A DNA stretch of 39,087 nucleotides from Deltaproteobacteria bacterium (GTDB taxonomy: Bacteria; Myxococcota_A; Polyangia; Polyangiales; Houyiibacteriaceae). A program made the translations under genes and the position numbers. The notes below the pieces were generated by a model that did not search any database, was not told where the DNA came from, and worked only from the letters and a program-made list of their open reading frames with translations. Shown here piece after piece: positions 32,278 to 39,087 of this stretch; within the stretch, counting starts at the first letter, position 1, and each line of letters starts with the position of its first letter. The stretch is taken from NCBI GenBank assembly GCA_004283055.1, contig SHLP01000020.1, positions 1 to 39,087 on the forward strand, given 5' to 3'.

Positions 32278-33972
32278 CTAGGCTGGCCGGCGCCGAAGCC
32301 TCATCAAGAGGACGAATAGCGCCAAGCTGGCCCAGGTTGCCGCGTGCGAACGGGGCGACACCACCCCACATCCACACCCACTCGGTGAGGGCACGGTCGC
32401 GTTGTGCTCCGCGAGGGCCCGCTGAATCGCCTCTGAATTGTCCTGCACCACCGTCCCCGGCCCAGTCGTCGTCAGGGACAAGACGAGCGCATTGGCCGGC
32501 GGCGCATCTTCATCGCCCACCAGGAAAGGCCAGGGGTCGCCGGCATTGAGGCGCACGACACGACCGTCCTCGAGCTCGAAACGAGACGGGGCCTGCCAGC
32601 GGTAGACGCTTCGATGACATTCGATCACCCGACGCGCCGTGTGCAGGTTCGCGAGGTCGGGCAGGTCGGGGTTGAAGTCGAACAAGGGGTCGAGGTCCAT
32701 TTCGGGCGCCGACAAGGTGGTGTAGAAGCGCGTCACATAGGGGCGTGAAAGCAAGAGCTCCTGCGTCGCGATCATCGGCTCCACGACTTCTTCACCGAGG
32801 GCATCCACGAACGCCTGCTTGTCGAGGCCTTCAACGACTGCGGCGCTGCACGAAGGGCATCTCAAAAGCTCATCGACGTCAACGCCGTCCGGAGCAATGC
32901 GATCGATCAGCGCTCGGTAACCGTCCCAGCCCGCGAATCGGATGCTGCTTTCGGAGAGAAGCTCGGATGCAGAGAGAACGTCGACGCTCATCTGGAGCGC
33001 CTCCCAGTCGGCTCTCTCGAAATCGAAGATCAGAAGGTCTTCGTAGTCGGTGCTCGGACCGGCGCGTTCGGAAACGAATCCCTGACCGCCGGCTTCGTTC
33101 GCTGCGGCAATCACGACCTGATTGTAGTTCGCCGCGCCATTGAGCCAGTTGATGAGCGCTTGGTTGAGCTCGAGCGCTTTGTAGTTGACTGGAACGGCTC
33201 GGCTCTCTCCGAGGACCCAGACCATCACGCCCATGTCGTCGTTGGCGGCGACGGCGGTCGGCCGAATCGGGATCATCGGTTGATCGGACTCGTAGGTGAT
33301 CCAAACCGGGCGAATGGTGCCGGTGTCGTTTCCTTTGGTGAGCCGAAACGCGAGGAGGTTCATCGCGTCTTGGAGGTACTCTCCGAGCAGGATCGCGATG
33401 TCATCCGGGTCACCGCCGGGCGGCACCACGTCGTACCCTTCCAGGGTCAGCCATTCGACCGCGGCGTCGCCGATCTTTTCGGAGCTGGCGTCCGGTTGGA
33501 TGACGACGTAGTCGTAGGGACCCACGGTGCCGGACACGAGCACGTTGACCCCGCCGCTGCCACCTGTGCCGCCGGAGCCGCTGTCGTTGAAATTTCCCCC
33601 CGGGGCGCTCGACGCGGAGTCGCCCCGCGTCTGCTTGCACCGGCCTTGGACTTCCGTGGTGAACGTGTATTGGGGGTTGCTCGCCTGCTGCAGCCGAGCG
33701 AACGCTAGATCCGAGGACACCTTCACCTCTGGAATCCCTGGGACGGGAAGCACCCAGGCGAACTCCTCCGACGGGCCTTCGTATTGGATCTGAACGACCG
33801 CGGTCACAGTCTGATCGGCGTTCTTCGAGAAGATGATGCGTTCGGCTGCCTGATTCACCGGCGCAGAGGCGGAGCAAAAAAGCCCTCCACAGGCTCGGGC
33901 ATGCATGGGCTGGGCGATCGCGGCCAGCGCAAAGGCTGAGCCGAATCCAAGGAGAAGGCGGAATCGAGACAT
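32278..33972 (-). CDS. DUF2330 protein with MYXO-CTERM-like sorting tail
   Basis: The 564-residue product has a signal peptide (MSRFRLLLGFGSAFALAAIA, cleavage near HARA) and then the DUF2330 start CGGLFCSASAPVNQAAERII with VQIQYEGPSEEFAWVLPVPG. A Gly/Ser-rich stretch (DSGSGGTGGSGG) interrupts it. At the C-terminus PSPSGCGCGVV, a hydrophobic segment (WASLALFVLLM) and RLRRRPA match the MYXO-CTERM anchor, which in myxobacteria is processed for surface display. ATG 33972 is chosen: AGGA lies eight bases upstream and it starts the signal peptide; the frame runs to 34332. The function is unknown. Its stop is one base past the end of tRNA-Phe. Confidence 0.88.
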   Translation of the reverse strand: MSRFRLLLGFGSAFALAAIAQPMHARACGGLFCSASAPVNQAAERIIFSKNADQTVTAVVQIQYEGPSEEFAWVLPVPGIPEVKVSSDLAFARLQQASNPQYTFTTEVQGRCKQTRGDSASSAPGGNFNDSGSGGTGGSGGVNVLVSGTVGPYDYVVIQPDASSEKIGDAAVEWLTLEGYDVVPPGGDPDDIAILLGEYLQDAMNLLAFRLTKGNDTGTIRPVWITYESDQPMIPIRPTAVAANDDMGVMVWVLGESRAVPVNYKALELNQALINWLNGAANYNQVVIAAANEAGGQGFVSERAGPSTDYEDLLIFDFERADWEALQMSVDVLSASELLSESSIRFAGWDGYRALIDRIAPDGVDVDELLRCPSCSAAVVEGLDKQAFVDALGEEVVEPMIATQELLLSRPYVTRFYTTLSAPEMDLDPLFDFNPDLPDLANLHTARRVIECHRSVYRWQAPSRFELEDGRVVRLNAGDPWPFLVGDEDAPPANALVLSLTTTGPGTVVQDNSEAIQRALAEHNATVPSPSGCGCGVVSPRSHAATWASLALFVLLMRLRRRPA

Positions 33973-34057
33973 TTTTGTCATCCTTTTTTGCGAAGGGCGC
34001 AGGTTGGCACAGAGGAAAGGCGGTCCACTCCCTGAAACAGCAAAGGCCGTGCCAGTC

Positions 34058-34957
34058 CTAGCGGCCGAGGCTCGTCGCCGTGTTTGCGCTAGGCACGTCC
34101 GCGCCGTTGCGAAGCCCCAAGTAGAGCGCGGCCAGGAGCAGAGTGGCGAGCGGCGCGCCAAAGAGAAGACCGATGCCGCAGAACATGGCCGACCCCATGA
34201 AGATGAGCCCCGCGAGCAAACCCACGCCGATGATTCGCCAGCGCTTGCCCCGGGCGATCCGCCACGAGTAGACGATGGCTTCGATCGGCCCGGCGTCGTC
34301 GTTGAACGCGAGCTCGGCTTGAATGAAAGCAATACCGGTGACGATGTAGACGTACAGAGGCAGCAGGAGCAGGCTTGCCAAGGCGAACGGTCGCCCCGCG
34401 TCGTCCATGATCTCGCTCATCGGTGTTTCGAGGTCGACCGGGCCGACGAAGACCAACCAGACGATGACGACGACTGGAAGAATGATGAGAGCGATTCCGA
34501 AGAACACCACTAGCGTCTGAACGACGTACTTCCCGATCTTCGAGAGCTGGCTGAACAAGGTCCCGACGGTCGTTCGCTTTCCATGAAGGCCGCGCACGGC
34601 CATGGCCCAAAGGCCTAGCGTGAATACCCCCGAGATCACGAGCTGGATCAGATACAGGACGACTTGCACGATGACATCCACCGCGACGAACATCGCGCTG
34701 GTGTCGGGCCCGGACTTCTGGAACGCGCTCACCATTCCCCAAACGAGGCTCAGCGAAAAGGGAACGCCCATGCCGATGAGCCAGTACAGAAGCATCGCAA
34801 GCACCCAGCTGCCGAGGTCCCGCGACCATGCTTCGGACGCGCGAGAAAGCAGGTCGGTAAGTGCGACCCCGTCGCGGCTCAGGGTGAAACCGAGCTTGAC
34901 GGGTTGCGCCTCGACGGGGCCTGGTGCGGGCGCAGGGGGCTCATTTGGGGGTTCCAT
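34058..34957 (-). CDS. Multipass membrane protein with Pro-rich N-terminus
   Basis: The 299-residue product starts with MEPPNEPPAPAPGPVEAQPV, a cytosolic-looking Pro/Ala-rich segment, and then has six or more hydrophobic segments, for example WVLAMLLYWLIGMGVPFSLS, VIVQVVLYLIQLVISGVFTL, VFFGIALIILPVVVIVWLVF and LASLLLLPLYVYIVTGIAFI. The C-terminal third (EAIVYSWRIARGKRWRIIGV) resembles proteins of the DUF975/YciC-like membrane group, but not firmly. An ATG 12 bases upstream (34969) is also possible. It is co-directional with, and upstream of, the DUF2330 gene. Confidence 0.7.
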   Translation of the reverse strand: MEPPNEPPAPAPGPVEAQPVKLGFTLSRDGVALTDLLSRASEAWSRDLGSWVLAMLLYWLIGMGVPFSLSLVWGMVSAFQKSGPDTSAMFVAVDVIVQVVLYLIQLVISGVFTLGLWAMAVRGLHGKRTTVGTLFSQLSKIGKYVVQTLVVFFGIALIILPVVVIVWLVFVGPVDLETPMSEIMDDAGRPFALASLLLLPLYVYIVTGIAFIQAELAFNDDAGPIEAIVYSWRIARGKRWRIIGVGLLAGLIFMGSAMFCGIGLLFGAPLATLLLAALYLGLRNGADVPSANTATSLGR

Positions 34958-35055
34958 CGCTGGAATCATTAGCATCTGGCCGATCCACTGCGAAGAAAGT
35001 CATCGAGCCCGGGCGCGCTTTCGACGAATTCGATTCCGGTGATAGGGTTAGCGCC

Positions 35056-36450
35056 ATGATTAAACGACAATTTCTTGGGCTTGGTCTGGTTTTGGGATTG
35101 CTCGCCGCGGGCTGCGGGGAAGATAGCAGCAGCAGCGGGACTGCGGGCACGGGCGGCAGCGGTTTCGAACCGCCCGAGTTCGGCGCATGGGTGAAGTACG
35201 AACCCGAGGGCGCGACCTGCAGCGACGGCAGTCAATACGCGTTTTACGTAGATTTCTCGGAGACCTCGGACAATGTCATCGTGTTCTTCATGGGCGGCGG
35301 CGGCTGCTGGGACTACGAAAGCTGCGTCGGTGGAGGCGCGCGCGGCGCGGCGAATCCGAATGGGCTTCCCGACGACTACGCGAACAGCCATGCGGAGGTC
35401 GCAGGGCTCACGATCAACGTGAACCAGATCTACCCGCTCATGAACGACGACCCCGCCGTGAGCCCGATGGCGGACTGGAACAAAGTGTTCGTCCCGTACT
35501 GCACGGGTGATGTCTACGCGGGTTCGATCACCAATACCTACGAAGATCCGGACGGAATCGAGCCCGATGCGGTGTTTGCGCACCAGGGTCATACCAACGT
35601 GCTGAAGATGACCGAGATGCTGAACGAGATGTTCAGCGACGTGCCCAAGATGTTCGTCGGAGGATGCAGCGCGGGCGGGGCAGGCGCGATCGTCAACTAC
35701 TATTTCCTTCGAAACGGAATCGAAGGGGTGCAGAAGGGCTACCTGCTCGACGACTCGGGTCCCCTGTTCCCGAGTCGTGAAGCGACCTCGCGATCGTTCC
35801 TGCTGCACGAAGAGGTGCGAGACGTATGGGACGCTGCGAGCCTGATCGACAAAGCGCCGCAGGCCGAGCTGCTCGCAGACGATTTCGGCGCCCTGAGCCA
35901 GGTGCTCGCCGAAGAGTTCCCCGAGGATCGTTTGGCAGCGACCATGTTCCGGCTCGACTACAACTTCTCCCTCTATTCCTACGAGCGATTCTGGACCCGA
36001 GAAGGCGAGGTCATCGCGCCCTACATGGGAACGGGCCTGGGGCTCGACGAAGACATCGCCCTCGACCGCGCCGCGATCCACTCACTTTGGTGGGACGACA
36101 TCGATCTCTTGCGCAGCCAATACGACGCGGAGGGCAGCGACAACCTCGGCTACTACATCCCGTTTTACCGGACGACCAACAGCAGCCACTGCGTGACTAT
36201 CCCGGGTCTCGAGGAGTTTAGCCTGGGCGAAGCGCTCGATCTTTTCCAAAACGATTTTGGGACGCTCGCCTGGGCCGGCACCGAGATCGGCGATATGAAC
36301 CTCCGGGATTACGTCGAGCACCTGCTCGACGACGACGAGCCACTCGAGAGCTTTTTCGAGGAAGAAGGCGAGGGTCCATTCGTTCCATGCACGCCCGCCG
36401 ACTTTGATGCGGGCGCGTGCGAAGCGGCGGTCAATCCGCCAGCCCCCTAA
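35056..36450 (+). CDS. Pectinacetylesterase/Notum-family lipoprotein
   Basis: The 464-residue product has a lipoprotein signal (IKRQFLGLGLVLGLLAAGC, Cys20) and a Ser/Gly-rich tether (DSSSSGTAGTGGSG), typical of surface lipoproteins of this phylum. The catalytic domain follows the pectinacetylesterase/Notum pattern: FFMGGGGCWDYESC, FVPYCTGDVYAGS, the nucleophile elbow GGCSAGGAG with Ser205, LLDDSGPLFPS, and the His in NSSHCVTI (His378). These enzymes remove acetyl or acyl groups from polysaccharides or lipidated proteins; the substrate here is unknown. A longer frame back to 34924 would overlap the divergent gene; ATG 35056 starts the signal peptide. Confidence 0.9.
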   Translation: MIKRQFLGLGLVLGLLAAGCGEDSSSSGTAGTGGSGFEPPEFGAWVKYEPEGATCSDGSQYAFYVDFSETSDNVIVFFMGGGGCWDYESCVGGGARGAANPNGLPDDYANSHAEVAGLTINVNQIYPLMNDDPAVSPMADWNKVFVPYCTGDVYAGSITNTYEDPDGIEPDAVFAHQGHTNVLKMTEMLNEMFSDVPKMFVGGCSAGGAGAIVNYYFLRNGIEGVQKGYLLDDSGPLFPSREATSRSFLLHEEVRDVWDAASLIDKAPQAELLADDFGALSQVLAEEFPEDRLAATMFRLDYNFSLYSYERFWTREGEVIAPYMGTGLGLDEDIALDRAAIHSLWWDDIDLLRSQYDAEGSDNLGYYIPFYRTTNSSHCVTIPGLEEFSLGEALDLFQNDFGTLAWAGTEIGDMNLRDYVEHLLDDDEPLESFFEEEGEGPFVPCTPADFDAGACEAAVNPPAP

Positions 36451-36458
36451 GCACAGCG

Positions 36459-36479
36459 AAAAGGGGACAGTCCCCTTTT
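36459..36479. repeat. Palindromic repeat A (also terminator-like)
   Basis: AAAAGGGGAC-A-GTCCCCTTTT is a perfect 21-base palindrome around one central A, nine bases after the pectinacetylesterase stop, and it ends in a T5 run. As a hairpin (GGGG/CCCC stem, ACAGT loop) it also meets the form of a Rho-independent terminator. Its mirror copy is at 36500-36518. Confidence 0.75.
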
Positions 36480-36499
36480 TGAATGGTTGAGCTCGGGAA

Positions 36500-36518
36500 A
36501 AAGGGGACTGTCCCCTTT
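36500..36518. repeat. Palindromic repeat B, mirror of repeat A
   Basis: AAAGGGGAC-T-GTCCCCTTT, a 19-base palindrome whose central base is the complement of the one in repeat A, so B is A in reverse orientation. The core GGGGACAGTCCCC is common in repeats of several phyla. It overlaps the TAA stop (36517-36519) of the SDR gene, and so can serve as terminator for both convergent genes. Confidence 0.75.
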
Positions 36519-37428
36519 AATTCCATCTGAAGCCTTCCATCGTCTGCTTGGCGCTGTAGTGGGGTACGAAGCCCGTGGCTTCGACGAACGCACTGTTGTC
36601 GATGACGATGGGGTACTTCACGTGGGCGACTGCATCGTCCGGCAAGTATGGGAAGCCGAAGCGGCCGAGGACGCTCGAGTAGAGCGGTTCGGGGATCGGC
36701 ACCGCCCGCCTACCGGTGGCGGAGCAGACGACGGAGAGCGGCACCGGCGGAGGCCCCGCGACGTTGAACACGCCACGCAGCTGTTTCTCGACCGCGAGAG
36801 TGATCGCCTCCTCTGCGTCCCACTCGTGCATGAGCTGGTAGAGGGGATCGAAGCCCAGCACCATCGGGACGCGGTTTTTCGACAGGAAGCCGGAGAGGGT
36901 CCCTCCGCGGCTCGGGCCGAGGAAATAGCAAAGCCTCAAAACCGCCGTGTTGAGCTCCGGCCATCGCCACAGTGCGCTTCCAGCGTAGAGGTCTGCCGCC
37001 ACCAGGTCGGCCAGCTCTTTGAAGGCCGCGCCTGCAAGCGGAGGCTCGTCTTCGGTGTGGTAGAGCGGTGAATCCGGGGTGGCCCCGTAAACGGTGTGGC
37101 GGCCGACGAACACCGCCTGCTTCACGCCGTACTCGTGGCAGTACTCGAATAGCTTTCGGGTGCCTCCGAGGTTGATGCGGTAGCGCTCCTCGGTCGACGT
37201 CGTGAAGTGTGTCACCGTCGCCATGTGAATGAGCGCATCGGGGCGCGAGAGCCGGAACACGTCCTCGGCGGGCCGCTTACGGATGTCGGCCTGGTGCATT
37301 TCGACACCTTCGGGCACATCGGGCCACGGGCGCCGATCGATGCCTACGACCTGATGCCCGCGCCTGACCAGGCGGTACGCAACGCCGCGCGCCAAGGTGC
37401 CGCTGATTCCGGTGATCAAGATCTTCAT
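36517..37428 (-). CDS. NAD-dependent epimerase/dehydratase-type SDR, atypical
   Basis: The 303-residue product is an extended SDR: the NAD site GISGTLARG (G7, G10, G15), Asp31 after [15 protein letters not shown], and the later [20 protein letters not shown] and [14 protein letters not shown]. The catalytic YxxxK is not there: at Lys137 (AGAAFKEL) the tyrosine position is Gly133, so normal SDR proton relay may be lost or altered. It is coupled with the acyltransferase (start ATGA overlap). The frame to 37689 overlaps the acyltransferase, so ATG 37428 is used. A similar SDR-acyltransferase pair is found in mycobacteria (Rv0501/Rv0502), from memory. The role is not established. Confidence 0.85.
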   Translation of the reverse strand: MKILITGISGTLARGVAYRLVRRGHQVVGIDRRPWPDVPEGVEMHQADIRKRPAEDVFRLSRPDALIHMATVTHFTTSTEERYRINLGGTRKLFEYCHEYGVKQAVFVGRHTVYGATPDSPLYHTEDEPPLAGAAFKELADLVAADLYAGSALWRWPELNTAVLRLCYFLGPSRGGTLSGFLSKNRVPMVLGFDPLYQLMHEWDAEEAITLAVEKQLRGVFNVAGPPPVPLSVVCSATGRRAVPIPEPLYSSVLGRFGFPYLPDDAVAHVKYPIVIDNSAFVEATGFVPHYSAKQTMEGFRWN

Positions 37429-38273
37429 GGCCTCTGGTCCTGGTCCGAATCCGGCATCCGTTCGAACATGAAGGCCCTGGGGCGTGCGTCCAGCCCGGTG
37501 CTGATGAGCCGCTCCATCGCATGGCGAACCTCTTCGACATATTGCTGGATGACGTGATCCGGCTCCGAACCGTCGCCTTCGAAGCTCATTGGAGGCCCGT
37601 AGTACACCTGGCAGGCGACGGGTAGCGGAAAGAGAACGAGCTGAGGCGCCACCGGCACGAACGGCCCGTTGAGCAGCTTTGCGAGCCACTTGATGTGAAA
37701 GAGCTGCGGAAACGATTCCTCCCCGCCGATGAACGCGCAGGGGATGACCGGAGTGCCGGTCTTGAGGGCGAGCCGCATGAACCCGGTACCGAAGCGCACG
37801 AGCTTGTAGCGATCTTTGTAGAGTTTCCCGGCGCCTCGGGCGCCTTCTGGAAATACGAGCACCAAGCGCTCGTCGTGGAGCAGTTGCTCGCCGTGCTCGG
37901 GCAGGCCGGTCAAGTGGCCCAGTTTCCTCAGGGCGGGCCGCGCAAAGGGCGAACGGGTCAGGAAGTACTCGGCCATGCCCTGGCCGAGTCGCGGTGCCTC
38001 GTCGTTGAGGATCAGTGAAGTGAGAATCATGGCAGCGTCCGCGCCTAGACCGCCCGAGTGATTGGGGATGATGAGCCCTCGACCCGTTGCCGGGACATTC
38101 TCGAGGCCGAACGCCGTCACCTTGAGGTAGTGGCGGTAGATGTAAGCCATGGGCGAATACGCGCGAACCAGCGCCTTGCGTGAGAGCCCGAAGCGATCGA
38201 ACCCATAATCGTCGAATTCGATGGGAAGGCGCTCTACGTTTCGCCTGACCTGTGGATCATCGATGAGTGACAT
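37425..38273 (-). CDS. Lysophospholipid acyltransferase (PlsC superfamily)
   Basis: The 282-residue product has the acyltransferase motif [10 protein letters not shown] (Asn71, His72, Asp79) and the motif [12 protein letters not shown] (Glu143, Arg146) in the normal order. The His-Asp spacing is x6, as in the relatives with NHSGG. A hydrophobic segment [20 protein letters not shown] lies near residue 205. It should transfer an acyl group to a lysolipid or related alcohol in the inner membrane. The ATG at 38273 starts [20 protein letters not shown], an N-terminal part long enough for the family. It is coupled to the SDR gene downstream. Confidence 0.88.
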   Translation of the reverse strand: MSLIDDPQVRRNVERLPIEFDDYGFDRFGLSRKALVRAYSPMAYIYRHYLKVTAFGLENVPATGRGLIIPNHSGGLGADAAMILTSLILNDEAPRLGQGMAEYFLTRSPFARPALRKLGHLTGLPEHGEQLLHDERLVLVFPEGARGAGKLYKDRYKLVRFGTGFMRLALKTGTPVIPCAFIGGEESFPQLFHIKWLAKLLNGPFVPVAPQLVLFPLPVACQVYYGPPMSFEGDGSEPDHVIQQYVEEVRHAMERLISTGLDARPRAFMFERMPDSDQDQRP

Positions 38274-38342
38274 GGTCTAGCGCGTCGAGCTCGTCATGGG
38301 CATCCAATCTCGCCTGCCGGAAGAACCATTCAAACCGTGCGC

Positions 38343-38609
38343 CTACTTCTTCGGCTTCCAGAGTGGTCGCTTGAAACACCAGAGCGTCTGGCCCTTGATG
38401 CTGCCGGCCGACGTAACGAGCTCCCAACCTTGCTCACCCATCTTGTTGGATCGTTCGGTCACCTGTGCGACCCCGTCCGCTTCGAAGCATTGGTACTGCC
38501 ATTGGGCCTTCTTGGGCGGACCGTCGGCGGCGACCGGGTTGACCCCTGCTATGAATGCGCCTGCGACGAAAGCTCCCAATACAAAAACAGCAACGATGAT
38601 GCCTTTCAT
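38343..38609 (-). CDS. Small exported protein, DUF4177-like
   Basis: From ATG 38609, with GGAGG upstream, the product has 88 residues: a signal peptide or N-terminal anchor (MKGIIVAVFVLGAFVAGAFI, then AGVNPVAADG), followed by WQYQCFEADGVAQVTERSNK, the GEQGWELVTSAG motif and LWCFKRPLWKPKK. The GxxGWELV block is that of DUF4177-type small domains. Two Cys in the mature part (CFEAD, CFKRP) may pair. The frame reaches back to 38675, but the Shine-Dalgarno and signal peptide fix the start. Confidence 0.75.
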   Translation of the reverse strand: MKGIIVAVFVLGAFVAGAFIAGVNPVAADGPPKKAQWQYQCFEADGVAQVTERSNKMGEQGWELVTSAGSIKGQTLWCFKRPLWKPKK

Positions 38610-38667
38610 GACCACACCTCCTCGGAGCTGGTTGTATAGCATGCGCGCCGCGCCCGATGATCGACTT

Positions 38668-39087
38668 TCAACCAAGGATGTCGGTCACTCGATGCACGTC
38701 GTCCGGGTCGGCGGTCGTGGGTACGAGGAGCACGTCATCGGCGCCGGAGTCCTTGGCTTGCTGAACAGCATCCTTGAGCGCTCGCGGGCTCGTCGCTACG
38801 CAGATCTGTTTCACGTTCTCGCGCGCCACGGGCGCCATGAAATTCAAGTATCGATCTAGGTAAGCGTCGAGCTGCTCGCGGGCATTGGGGCCGATCGCGT
38901 ACCAGAAACCGGTGCCGAGCCAGGGCGTCGGGCGGCCGCGCTCGTCCCACGCACGACGCGCTGCTTCGAACTGGAGATCCATTTCGGCAGCGGATGGCCC
39001 AAAGCTGAATCCGCAGAGGCCGTCCGCCCAGCGCGAGGCGGCTTGGATCGACTCCACCATCAGAGAGCCGGCCAGGAGCTTTGGACC
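38668..39087 (-). CDS. Luciferase-like flavin-dependent oxidoreductase, C-terminal part (partial)
   Basis: Reading from the window edge, the 139 residues begin GPKLLAGSLMVESIQAASRWADGLCGFSFG, quoted as PKLLAGSL then ASRWADGL, the strand and helix pattern of the end of the LLM (bacterial luciferase-like) barrel, in which a gG-type loop is followed by R-x-ADG. The middle part FEAARRAWDERGRP and the end LKDAVQQAKDSGADDVLLVP fit the C-terminal region. An ATG at 39060 is internal, not the start; the N-terminal half lies outside. The cofactor (FMN or F420) cannot be told from this piece. Confidence 0.8.
   Translation of the reverse strand, partial: GPKLLAGSLMVESIQAASRWADGLCGFSFGPSAAEMDLQFEAARRAWDERGRPTPWLGTGFWYAIGPNAREQLDAYLDRYLNFMAPVARENVKQICVATSPRALKDAVQQAKDSGADDVLLVPTTADPDDVHRVTDILG

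Noticed and set aside
34969-36081. 370-codon minus-strand frame
   Set aside because: Antisense to the pectinacetylesterase gene, with Val/Glu/His-rich composition and no family resemblance.
36517-37428. SDR as the reductase partner (SdmB-like) of the Rieske oxygenase
   Set aside because: It is 21 kb from the Rieske gene, lacks the catalytic Tyr and is coupled to an acyltransferase, so there is no positive evidence.
1-39087. CRISPR arrays, insertion sequences, prophage genes, plasmid origins
   Set aside because: No regularly spaced direct repeats, transposase, integrase, phage structural or replication-initiator genes were seen; the only repeats are the short elements listed.

Overview
This window is most likely a chromosomal segment from a myxobacterium (Myxococcota, in or near Polyangiales/Sandaracinaceae), with moderate-to-high GC (about 60% judged by eye). 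The assignment rests on four things: a cell-surface protein ending in a MYXO-CTERM-like tail (Cys-rich GCGC, hydrophobic stretch, Arg cluster), lipoproteins with Ser/Gly-rich tethers, sterol-type oxidoreductases, and zinc-type S14/L31/L36. No insertion sequence, prophage, CRISPR array or plasmid function is visible. All gene-free gaps are shorter than 300 bases; the longest is the divergent promoter region at 15058-15297.

Region 1 (1-13130) is one co-directional ribosomal-protein superoperon: the end of tuf, the S10 block (rpsJ, rplD, rplW, rplB, rpsS, rplV, rpsC, rplP, rpmC, rpsQ), the spc block (rplN, rplX, rplE, rpsN, rpsH, rplF, rplR, rpsE, rpmD, rplO, secY), adk, infA, rpmJ, and the alpha block (rpsM, rpsK, rpoA, rplQ). 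Most genes are coupled by ATGA, TAATG or TGATG overlaps or by gaps of a few bases. Three genes normally found in this order are absent from their slots: rplC (between rpsJ and rplD), map (between adk and infA) and rpsD (between rpsK and rpoA).

Region 2 (13127-19032) is accessory. It holds a small membrane protein diverging from an uncharacterised small protein, a Rieske non-heme iron oxygenase diverging from a sterol C5-desaturase-type di-iron enzyme (a probable sterol-modifying pair), acylphosphatase, a DUF1145-like membrane protein, a lipoprotein phosphatase/phosphodiesterase and a membrane protein of unknown function. Region 3 (19089-21523) is the rpmE - DUF1385 - prfA translation operon with a recognisable promoter. 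Region 4 (21605-24190, minus strand) is a merR-like regulator, a LON-domain protein and ribA, followed by a lipoprotein.

Region 5 (24257-32090) contains an unknown protein, a CpXC-like protein that has lost its cysteines, a metallophosphoesterase, and a tightly coupled three-gene operon on the minus strand: class III aminotransferase, LuxE-like acyl-protein synthetase and LuxC-like acyl reductase. From family knowledge this set could convert a carboxylic acid to an aldehyde and then to a primary amine. It is the most interesting candidate system in the window. A large SseB-type protein lies upstream of it.

Region 6 (32159-39087) has tRNA-Phe with a strong promoter, a DUF2330 protein with the MYXO-CTERM-like tail, a multipass membrane protein, a pectinacetylesterase/Notum-family lipoprotein, an SDR-acyltransferase pair, a small secreted protein and the C-terminal part of a luciferase-like monooxygenase. 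Short repeat elements, two of one kind with identical internal spacing and one palindrome pair of another kind, all lie in gaps between convergent genes.
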